DNA of 64,000 nt from Actinokineospora fastidiosa (lineage in GTDB: Bacteria; Actinomycetota; Actinomycetes; Mycobacteriales; Pseudonocardiaceae). This document shows, piece by piece, positions 16,671 through 23,394 of this stretch. Numbering within the stretch: the first letter of the stretch is position 1; each line of letters starts with the position of its first letter. Both the position numbers and the translations under genes were made by a program. The notes beneath the pieces are model-generated. The model was not told the origin of the DNA. It made no database searches and saw nothing but the letters and a program-made list of their open reading frames with translations. Where the stretch lies: contig NZ_BMRB01000001.1 in NCBI RefSeq assembly GCF_014648415.1, positions 620,001-684,000 on the forward strand, given 5' to 3'.

Positions 16671-17065
16671 GCAGCTGGGGCAGCGCCGTTGTCGCCTTCC
16701 GCGGCTTGTCCGCGCCCGAGGAGCTGGTCGCGCCGATGGCACTGGACAGCGTCTACACGCGCGCGGAGCGACTGCGGTCCGGCGAGGGCCGCACGTTGCA
16801 GCACTGGGCGGGCAGGCTCGCCGCGAAGCACGCCGTGCTGCGGCTGCTGGGCGTGCCGGTGTCGGAGGAGTCGCTGGGCGGGGTGGAGGTGCTGCCGCGA
16901 CCGTCGGCGATGTGCGCCCGCAGCGCCGCCTGCCTGCACGGCCACCCGCCCGAGGTGCGGCTGCGCTCGCCGCTCAGCGCGGACCGCCCCATCCGCGTCT
17001 CGGTCAGCCACACCGCGGACCTCGCGGTCGCCGTGGCCCTGAGCCAGCCGGAGGACGAGACATGA
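16667..17065 (+). CDS. Divergent AcpS-type phosphopantetheinyl transferase (lacks metal-binding carboxylates)
   Basis: 132 aa. HWAGRLAAKHAVLRLLGV, VEVLPRPSAMC and IRVSVSHTADLAVAVAL align with the AcpS signatures RxxAKEAxxKAL, IE(I/V)xxxxxGxP and SISHTxxxAxA. The metal-binding Glu of AAKEA is His here, and the N-terminal GxDxxE motif (Asp and Glu) is absent. A classical independently active AcpS is therefore doubtful. A second AcpS-like gene at 18650 has the complementary pattern, so the two may work together (inference). It overlaps both neighbours by 4 bp. Confidence 0.65.
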   Translation: MSSWGSAVVAFRGLSAPEELVAPMALDSVYTRAERLRSGEGRTLQHWAGRLAAKHAVLRLLGVPVSEESLGGVEVLPRPSAMCARSAACLHGHPPEVRLRSPLSADRPIRVSVSHTADLAVAVALSQPEDET

Positions 17066-17874
17066 GCCTGATCGACCGCCACCTCGCCGCCTGGCGCGAC
17101 GGCGACCCGGACGCTGCTGCCACCGTCCATTCCTTTGTGGACCCCGACACCGACAAGCCGCTGACCGGCCACGCCCTGGCCGAGCACGCGCGCGGCTTCA
17201 TGGCCCGCTTCCCCGGCGGGTTCGAGTTCACCCGCGTCACCCCCGCCGCGGCGACCTGGACGCTCACGACCGCCCACCGCGACAGCTACCTCGGCATGCC
17301 GGGAACCGGCGCCGAACTCACGATCACCGGCACCGACCTGCTCACCGAGGACGCGGGCGAACTCCACGTGCACCGGCACTTCGACCGGCTCGCGATCGCC
17401 GAGGCCATCGGGTACACGCCGCGGTTCGTGCCCCGCTCCGACGGCGCCCGCGAGTTCGGGGTCAGCTCCCGGACCCCGGGCAGCCCCGGCACGCCGGGCG
17501 CCATGGCCCTCACCTGGCTGTCGGTCCGCGACGACGACGAGGCCGCCGACGTCGACCTGCTCAGCGTGGAGGTGGTCAAGTCGATGCGCGCCGCGCGCGG
17601 GTTCCTCGGCGTGGGCACCTTCGACATCGGCGACCGCAAGTACACCCTGACCGCCTTCGACAAGCCCGAGTCGATCCGCTCGATCCACGCCCGCGCCCAC
17701 CAGCGCGCCATGCGCCGCTTCTTCCGCGGCGGCCTGTGCACGGGCGCGTACACCAGCGTGTGGACCCTGGCCAAGGAGAGCCACTTCGCCCGCTGCGCCG
17801 ACTGCGGGTCGATGGCCGCGGCCGAGCGGCCCTGCGACTGCGGCTGGACCCCGACCACCGACCCGCTGTTCTAG
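17062..17874 (+). CDS. SnoaL-like / antibiotic-biosynthesis-monooxygenase-like fusion with CxxC–CxC tail
   Basis: 270 aa. Residues 1–~120 resemble the SnoaL/NTF2-like cone (LIDRHLAAWRDGDPDAAATV ... GHALAEHARGF). Residues ~148–236 resemble the ferredoxin-like ABM fold (ALTWLSVRD ... GFLGVGTFDIGDRKYTLTAFD ... ARAHQRAMRRFF). The C-terminus carries Cys245, Cys248, Cys258 and Cys260 in CADCGSMAAAERPCDCGW, a probable zinc ribbon or small metal site. SnoaL folds cyclise or hydroxylate polyketides and ABM proteins oxidise them without cofactor, so a ring-closing or oxygenating role is possible. The combination with a Cys4 tail is unfamiliar, and domain assignment is from pattern only. Confidence 0.6.
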   Translation: MSLIDRHLAAWRDGDPDAAATVHSFVDPDTDKPLTGHALAEHARGFMARFPGGFEFTRVTPAAATWTLTTAHRDSYLGMPGTGAELTITGTDLLTEDAGELHVHRHFDRLAIAEAIGYTPRFVPRSDGAREFGVSSRTPGSPGTPGAMALTWLSVRDDDEAADVDLLSVEVVKSMRAARGFLGVGTFDIGDRKYTLTAFDKPESIRSIHARAHQRAMRRFFRGGLCTGAYTSVWTLAKESHFARCADCGSMAAAERPCDCGWTPTTDPLF

Positions 17875-17882
17875 GAGCCCGC

Positions 17883-18653
17883 ATGACGACCTTCACCGCA
17901 GAGCACCGCCCCGCGGCCGGGAAGCCGCTGGTGGCGTTCATGTCCGCGCTGTTCGCGGGCGGCTGGATCTGGGACCGCCCGTTCGCCGCGCTGGCCGAGC
18001 GCGGCTGGCCGGTGCTGCGCACCAACGAGCCCATCTGCGCGCTGGACAGCCGCGTCGCCGGGTCCATCGAGCGCCTCGGCGACGCCCTCATGGAGTCCTG
18101 CGACGCCGTCGGCGCGGACAGGGTGGTGATCTGCGCGAACTCCCTGGGCGGGCTGGTCGCCATCGACCTCGCGGGCAGGCACCCCGACCGGATCGGCGCG
18201 ATCGTGGTCAGCGGCGCGCCCGGCCTGACCCCGGACCCGGACGTCGGCCTCAACATCGACCGGCGCGCCGACGTGCGCCCGACCGGCCCGGAGTTCCGCG
18301 ACCGCATGCTCGCCGCCCTCTTCCACGGCACGCCGCTCTTCGGCGACGAGCAGGTCGAGGAGGTCGGCAGGCTGCTGCAGACCGGCCCGGCGATGGTGGC
18401 CATGGCGCGCAGCATCCGCGCGACCCGGACGTACAAAGTGGACCCCGCGATGGACAAGGTCGCCTGCCCGTCGCTGTACGTCTGGGGCCGCCACGACCGC
18501 ATGACGCCGATCGACCCCTGGCTGGAGATCGTGCCCAGGCACGCCGGGACGGAGTTCGTCACCGTAGAGGACTGCGGCCACATCCCGATGGTCGAGGCCG
18601 CCGAGGAGTACAACGCCCACCTGCTGCGGTTCCTCGACCGGGTCGCCGGATGA
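17883..18653 (+). CDS. Alpha/beta hydrolase (thioesterase/esterase-like)
   Basis: 256 aa. The nucleophile elbow is CANSLGG with Ser87; Asp205 (YVWGRHDRMTP) and His233 (EDCGHIPMVE) complete a Ser–Asp–His triad. The oxyanion region reads FMSALFAGGWIW rather than HGxxG. Serine-type triads of this size release acyl chains or hydrolyse esters, so it may free the product from the ACP (inference); no other thioesterase is apparent in the window. It starts 8 bp after the SnoaL–ABM gene and its stop overlaps the second AcpS-like gene. Confidence 0.82.
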   Translation: MTTFTAEHRPAAGKPLVAFMSALFAGGWIWDRPFAALAERGWPVLRTNEPICALDSRVAGSIERLGDALMESCDAVGADRVVICANSLGGLVAIDLAGRHPDRIGAIVVSGAPGLTPDPDVGLNIDRRADVRPTGPEFRDRMLAALFHGTPLFGDEQVEEVGRLLQTGPAMVAMARSIRATRTYKVDPAMDKVACPSLYVWGRHDRMTPIDPWLEIVPRHAGTEFVTVEDCGHIPMVEAAEEYNAHLLRFLDRVAG

Positions 18654-19126
18654 CCGCGCCGGTGCTGGTCGGCGTCGACGTCGTCGAGGTCGACCGGATC
18701 AGCCGGGCCGTGGCCTACAGCGGCCCGGCCTACGCCGACCACGTGGTCGCCCCCGGGGAGCACCCGCTGCACGAGGACCCCGAACTGGCGACCGCGGCCA
18801 GCGTGGCGGTCAAGGAGTGCCTGGTGAAAGCGCTGGGCGGGCGCCCGCCCGGCTTCTCATGGCACGACTTCACCGCCGTGGGCGACATCGCGGTGGGCCC
18901 GGCGGGCCCGCTGCTGGACGCGGCGGTGCCCGAGTTCGCCGCCACGACCGACATCGCGCTGACCCGCTTCAGCGCCTACTCGCTGCACGGCGCGAGCGCC
19001 GCGGCCGCGCTGACCCGGTTCCCCGACGGCGCGGGCGGTGTCGTCGGCGCGGCCCGGTGGGGCTGGCGCGGGAATCTGCTCGTCGCCCTTGCCATACTGA
19101 CCGCGTTCCCGGAAGGAGCACACTGA
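18650..19126 (+). CDS. AcpS-type 4'-phosphopantetheinyl transferase-like protein
   Basis: 158 aa. LVGVDVVEVDRISRAV contains the AcpS GxDxxExxRI motif and ASVAVKECLVKALGGRP the (A)VKE–KALG motif, so the metal-binding Asp and Glu are present. The later SxSHT segment is degenerate (YSLHGASAAAAL). The C-terminal ~30 residues form an extra hydrophobic extension. The family converts apo-ACP to holo-ACP using CoA; here the obvious substrate is the cluster ACP. Its motifs complement those missing from the gene at 16667. It starts in the previous stop and its stop shares one base with the next start (TGATG). Confidence 0.78.
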   Translation: MTAPVLVGVDVVEVDRISRAVAYSGPAYADHVVAPGEHPLHEDPELATAASVAVKECLVKALGGRPPGFSWHDFTAVGDIAVGPAGPLLDAAVPEFAATTDIALTRFSAYSLHGASAAAALTRFPDGAGGVVGAARWGWRGNLLVALAILTAFPEGAH

Positions 19127-20103
19127 TGCCGACGGCGGTCGAGGTCCAGGTCAACCCCGGGGAATCCATCCAACAGGCGATCGACGGCGGCGCGCTGTCC
19201 ATCCGCCTGTCGGAAGGTGTTTACCCGGGCGGTGTCGCGCTGCCCGACAGCGCCCGGCTGATCGGCGCGGGCGCGGGGAAGACCGTGATCGTGCCGGGGG
19301 CGCGCGCCGAGAGCGCCGTCCCGCCGCTGCACGACGCCCCCGACGCGGTCGACCACGGCGTCGTCGTGCACGCCGCGAGCGACGTCGTGGTGGAAGGCCT
19401 CACGCTGCGCGGGTTCTCCGGCGCGGGCGTGTACGCGCACACCGTCTCCGGGCTGCGGCTGGTCGACGTCGAGTCCGACGCGAACCGCGTGTGGGGCCTG
19501 TACTTCCGGGAGTCCACCGGGCTCACCGCGCGCGGCTGCCGGGCGGCAGGCAGCCAGTACGGCGGGATCGCGCTGGCGTTCTGCGCCGCCGCGGACGCCG
19601 AGATCGCCGACTGCGAGACCACCGGCAACGCCTTCGGCGTGTTCGTCGACAACTCCAGCCGCGCCCGCATCCAGCGCGTGCGTGCCCACGGCAACGCCGC
19701 CGGGATCCTGCTGCTGCACCAGACCTACCCCGGCGAGCCGGAGGGCGGCGTCACCGACTGCCTGGTCGCCGACTGCGACCTCACCGGCAACACCCTGGCC
19801 GCGGGCGGCGACGACCCGGACGCGCCGGGCGCGGCCGGGCCGCCGATGTCGGGCGTCGGCCTGGCGATGATCGGCGTCCAGCGGGTCGCGGTGATCGGCA
19901 ACCGGATCACCGGCAACCACCCGGGCGGGCCGTCGGTCATGCCCGCCGCGCTCGTCGTGGCCTCGTCGGCGGACTGGGGCGGCTCGGCGTCGGCGGACAA
20001 CACCATCGAGTGGAACACCGTCACCGGCAACAGCCCGGCGGACGCGCTGATCGACCCCGAGGGCCAGCGCGTGGTGAACAACGTGATCGGCGAGGGCACA
20101 TGA
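19126..20103 (+). CDS. Right-handed parallel beta-helix repeat protein
   Basis: 325 aa. The start, GESIQQAIDGGALSIRLSEGVYPGGVALPDSARLIGAG, is that of pectate-lyase/NosD-type beta-helices. Coils follow with alternating Val/Ile and Asn/Asp, such as VVVEGLTLRGFSGAGVYAH, LRLVDVESDANRVWGLYF, AEIADCETTGNAFGVFVDNS and VAVIGNRITGNHPGG. There is no signal peptide, so it is probably cytoplasmic. The fold includes lyases, epimerases, isomerases and a few natural-product cyclases. No catalytic residue set can be named. Its place inside the PKS operon, coupled to both neighbours, suggests a pathway role. Confidence 0.8.
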   Translation: MPTAVEVQVNPGESIQQAIDGGALSIRLSEGVYPGGVALPDSARLIGAGAGKTVIVPGARAESAVPPLHDAPDAVDHGVVVHAASDVVVEGLTLRGFSGAGVYAHTVSGLRLVDVESDANRVWGLYFRESTGLTARGCRAAGSQYGGIALAFCAAADAEIADCETTGNAFGVFVDNSSRARIQRVRAHGNAAGILLLHQTYPGEPEGGVTDCLVADCDLTGNTLAAGGDDPDAPGAAGPPMSGVGLAMIGVQRVAVIGNRITGNHPGGPSVMPAALVVASSADWGGSASADNTIEWNTVTGNSPADALIDPEGQRVVNNVIGEGT

Positions 20104-21038
20104 AGCCAGCCCTGGTGTGCACGGACCTGGTCAAGCGCTACGGCGACCGGACCGTGGTCGACCGCGTCGGGTTCCACATCGACGAGGGCGAGGCCTACGG
20201 GCTGCTCGGCCCCAACGGCGCTGGCAAGACCACGACGATCTCCATGCTCGTGGGCCTGCTGCGCCCCGACGGCGGGACGGTGACCGTCGGCGGCGTCGAC
20301 GTGGCCGCCGACCCGATCGCGGCCAAGCGGCTGATCGGGTACGTGCCCCAGGACATCGCGCTCTACCCGGAGCTGACCGCGCGCGAGAACCTGCGCTTCT
20401 TCGGCAGGCTCTACGCCCTCCCCCGCCGGGAGCTGGCCGCGCGCATCGGCGAGGTGCTGGAGCTGGTCGGCCTCGCCGACCGCGCCGACGACCGGGTCGA
20501 GACCTACTCCGGGGGCATGAAGCGGCGCACCAACATCGCGGTCGCGCTGCTGCACCGGCCCCGGCTGCTGATCCTCGACGAGCCCACGGTCGGCGTCGAC
20601 CCGCAGAGCCGGGTGGCGATCCTGGACAACGTCGAGCGGCTGGTCGCCGAGGGCATGAGCCTGCTCTACACCTCGCACTACATGGAGGAAGTGGAGCGGG
20701 TCTGCACGCGGGTCGGGATCATCGACCGGGGCAGGCTGATGGCCGACGGCAGCAAGCGCGAGCTGGTCGCCGAGCTGGGCGGCAGCGACCGCGTCGAGCT
20801 GGTCGTCGACGGCGACGTGGAGGCCACCGCGGAGAAGCTGCGCGCGGTGGAGGGCGTCTCCGAGGCCGTGGTCACCGGCACATCGTCGGTGCGGCTGCTG
20901 GCGACCGGCGGGCGGCACCTGCTGCCGACGCTGATCGCCGCGGCGTCGGGCACCGCGGCGGTGACCGGCGTCGAGGTCGTCGAGCCCGACCTGGAGGCCG
21001 CGTTCCTCCACCTGACCGGCAGCACGCTGAGAGACTGA
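20100..21038 (+). CDS. ABC-2-type exporter ATP-binding protein (drug export)
   Basis: 312 aa, DrrA-like. Walker [13 protein letters not shown], the Q-loop [18 protein letters not shown], signature YSGGMKRR, Walker [13 protein letters not shown] and switch His in YTSHYMEE are all intact. A C-terminal extension of ~90 residues ([19 protein letters not shown] ... [10 protein letters not shown]) is typical of drug and lipid exporters. Overlapped by the beta-helix gene (ATGA) and followed by two permease genes, it should power export of, and self-resistance to, the product of this cluster. Confidence 0.93.
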   Translation: MKPALVCTDLVKRYGDRTVVDRVGFHIDEGEAYGLLGPNGAGKTTTISMLVGLLRPDGGTVTVGGVDVAADPIAAKRLIGYVPQDIALYPELTARENLRFFGRLYALPRRELAARIGEVLELVGLADRADDRVETYSGGMKRRTNIAVALLHRPRLLILDEPTVGVDPQSRVAILDNVERLVAEGMSLLYTSHYMEEVERVCTRVGIIDRGRLMADGSKRELVAELGGSDRVELVVDGDVEATAEKLRAVEGVSEAVVTGTSSVRLLATGGRHLLPTLIAAASGTAAVTGVEVVEPDLEAAFLHLTGSTLRD

Positions 21039-21050
21039 GGACGGGACCCC

Positions 21051-22226
21051 ATGCGACCCCTCCTCGTGGTGGGCGGCCGAGAACTGGCCGCGCGGCTGCG
21101 CGACGGCACCGCGCTGCTGATCGCCCTGATCGCGCCGATCGTGCTGGCGACCATGTTCGGCTTCGCCCTCGGCGGCGACGACGACCCGCCGCTGCGCGCC
21201 ACCATCGGCATCGTCGACCACGACGGCGGCGAGTTCCCCGCGAGCGTGCGGCGCGAGGCGCTGAACGCGGAGGAGCTGCGCGGCGTGCTCACCTTCAAGT
21301 CCTATGTGGACGATACGGCGGCGCGGGCGGCGATCGACTCCGGCGAGGCGGGCGCGGCGATCGTGTTCCCGGCCGGGTTCAGCGCGAGCGTGGGCGCTGG
21401 CGACGGCGGCGAGGTGACCGTGCTGGAGTCTGCCGACACGCCGCTGGCCGGGGTGATCGCGCGCAGCATGGTCGACCGGATCTCCGCCCTGGTGGACGCC
21501 CGCACGCTGGCGGTCCGGGCGTCGCTGCGCGCGGGCGTGCCGCCCGAGGACGTCAAGCTGTTCGTGGAGGAGAACGGGGCAGCCGGGCCGTCCCTGGAGC
21601 TGGCCAGCGATCCCGTCAGCGGCGGCGCGGTGGACCTCGCGGTGTACTACGGCTCCGGCATGGCGGTGATGTTCGCGTTCTTCGTCGTCGGGCTCTCGGC
21701 GCGCGGGCTGCTCACCGAGCGCCAGCTGGGCACGCTGGCCCGGATGCGGGCCGCGCCGATCCCGGCGTGGACGGCGGTCGCGGGCAAGGGCGCGGTCGGG
21801 TTCCTGCTGGCGCTGGTCAGCATGTGCGCCACCTGGCTGTCGTCGGAACTGATCTTCGGCGCGAGCTGGGGGCCGCCGCTGGGCGTGCTCGCGCTGATCC
21901 TGGCGCACGTGTTCGCCGCGACGATGATCGTGATGCTGGTGGCGAGCGGGGCGCGCACCGACGCCCAGGCCGACGGCTACACCCTCGGCGTGGCGTTCGT
22001 GTTCGCGTTCCTGGGCGGGAGCCTGGTGCCCGTCTACAACCTGCCGGACTTCCTGCAGACGGTCTCGCTGGCCACCCCCAACGGGTGGGTGTCGGCCGGG
22101 CTGACCGAGCTGGCCGCGGGCGGCGGGCTCGCCGACGTGGCGCTGCCGGTCGCGGTGGTGGCGGGCATCGGCGTGGTCGCGGGCGTCCTCGCGGTCCTGC
22201 GCTTCCGGAAGGGGATGCTCGCGTGA
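21051..22226 (+). CDS. ABC-2-type exporter permease, first subunit
   Basis: 391 aa. One N-terminal membrane segment (TALLIALIAPIVLATMFGFALGG) precedes a ~150-residue extracellular domain (GIVDHDGGEF ... VYYGSGM). About five C-terminal transmembrane helices follow, beginning MAVMFAFFVVGLSARGLL and ending VAVVAGIGVVAGVLAVLRF. This is the ABC-2/YhgE-like permease layout. A Shine–Dalgarno-like GAGGACGGGA lies just before the ATG. The stop overlaps the GTG start of the second permease, so a heterodimeric channel with the ATPase at 20100 is likely. Confidence 0.9.
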   Translation: MRPLLVVGGRELAARLRDGTALLIALIAPIVLATMFGFALGGDDDPPLRATIGIVDHDGGEFPASVRREALNAEELRGVLTFKSYVDDTAARAAIDSGEAGAAIVFPAGFSASVGAGDGGEVTVLESADTPLAGVIARSMVDRISALVDARTLAVRASLRAGVPPEDVKLFVEENGAAGPSLELASDPVSGGAVDLAVYYGSGMAVMFAFFVVGLSARGLLTERQLGTLARMRAAPIPAWTAVAGKGAVGFLLALVSMCATWLSSELIFGASWGPPLGVLALILAHVFAATMIVMLVASGARTDAQADGYTLGVAFVFAFLGGSLVPVYNLPDFLQTVSLATPNGWVSAGLTELAAGGGLADVALPVAVVAGIGVVAGVLAVLRFRKGMLA

Positions 22227-23359
22227 GCGCCGTGCGGGCGATCGTGGTCGCCAACCTGCTGCGGCAGACCCGGGACCGGGTCGGGCTGTTCTTCATGGTG
22301 GTCATGCCGTTCGTGACGATCATGTTCGTCGGCCTGGCGATGGGCGGGGCGGCCGACGCGCGCATCCCGGTCGCCGTCGTGGCCGCCGACGGGGACCCGA
22401 CCGCGGCCGCGGTGCTGCGCGAGCTGTCGTCGAGCCCGGCGCTGGAGGTCCGGCGCGCGGACTCCGCCGAGGAGGTGCGCGCCGACGTGCGGCGCGGCGC
22501 GGTGGCCGCCGGGCTGGTGATCCCGCAGGGGTCCACGCGGTTCGACCTGGTGATGACGCAGACCAGCGGCAGCGGCATGGCCGCCCGCTCGGAGATCGAC
22601 GTCGCGGTCGGCAAGGTCTCGGCGGTCATGGAGGCCACCCGGGCCGCGGAGAAGGCGGGCGCTGGCCCGGAGCTGGCCGCGGAGCACGTGCGGGCCGCGC
22701 AGGCCGAGTCCGCGGCGGTCGCCGTGCGCGACACCGGCGGCGACAGCGGCGGGCCGACCGGCTTCGCCTACACCGCCCCGGCGAACCTGCTGCTGTTCAC
22801 CTTCATCAACTCGATGGCCGTCGCGGCCGCCCTGGTGGAGAGCAGGCGGATCGGCATGGTGCGCCGCACGCTGGCCGCTCCCGTCCGCGAGGGCACCGTC
22901 CTGTTCGGCGAGGCGCTGAGCAGGCTCGTGGTCGCCGCCGCCCAGGCGCTGCTGATCATCGTGGTGAGCGCTCTGATGTTCGGCGTCTCCTGGGGCGACC
23001 CGCTCGGCGTCACCGTCGTCGTGGCGCTGTTCTGCCTGGTGGCCACGGGCGCGGCCATGCTGGTCGGCGCGCTGGTGGCCAACCCGCAGCAGGCGCCCGC
23101 CATCGGCCCGCCGCTGGGCATCGTCCTGGGCATGCTGGGCGGCTGCCTGTGGCCGAAGGAGGTCGCGGGCGAGGCGCTGACCACGATCGGGTATCTGTTC
23201 CCGCACTCCTGGGCCATGGACGCGCTCCTCGCCCTCACCCGTCCGGGTAGCGGTCTGGGGACGGTGTGGACGGAGGTGGCGGTTCTGGCCGGAATGGCCG
23301 CCCTGGCACTGGGAATCGCCCTGATCGTGTTCCGCCGACGGGCACTGCGGGTGGCCTGA
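22223..23359 (+). CDS. ABC-2-type exporter permease, second subunit
   Basis: 378 aa, with the same layout as the preceding permease: N-terminal helix (VGLFFMVVMPFVTIMFVGLAMGG), an external domain (IPVAVVAADG ... GFAYTAPANLLLF) and several C-terminal helices (AALVESRRIGMVRRTLAAPV, GVTVVVALFCLVATGAAMLVGALV, AALALGIALIVFRRRAL). The start is GTG at 22223 within the previous stop (GTGA). It is the last gene of the 17-gene rightward unit. A 35-bp gap leads to an unrelated NLR-like gene. Confidence 0.9.
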   Translation: MSAVRAIVVANLLRQTRDRVGLFFMVVMPFVTIMFVGLAMGGAADARIPVAVVAADGDPTAAAVLRELSSSPALEVRRADSAEEVRADVRRGAVAAGLVIPQGSTRFDLVMTQTSGSGMAARSEIDVAVGKVSAVMEATRAAEKAGAGPELAAEHVRAAQAESAAVAVRDTGGDSGGPTGFAYTAPANLLLFTFINSMAVAAALVESRRIGMVRRTLAAPVREGTVLFGEALSRLVVAAAQALLIIVVSALMFGVSWGDPLGVTVVVALFCLVATGAAMLVGALVANPQQAPAIGPPLGIVLGMLGGCLWPKEVAGEALTTIGYLFPHSWAMDALLALTRPGSGLGTVWTEVAVLAGMAALALGIALIVFRRRALRVA

Positions 23360-23394
23360 CGCCGCGTTGCGGGTGGGGCGAACCCGGGGCGATC

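Noticed and set aside
20117..22222. Apparent extension of the second permease frame far upstream through the ATPase and first permease genes
   Set aside because: The upstream translation is Arg/Gly/Ala-rich noise; the real protein begins at the GTG overlapping the first permease stop, where membrane segments start.
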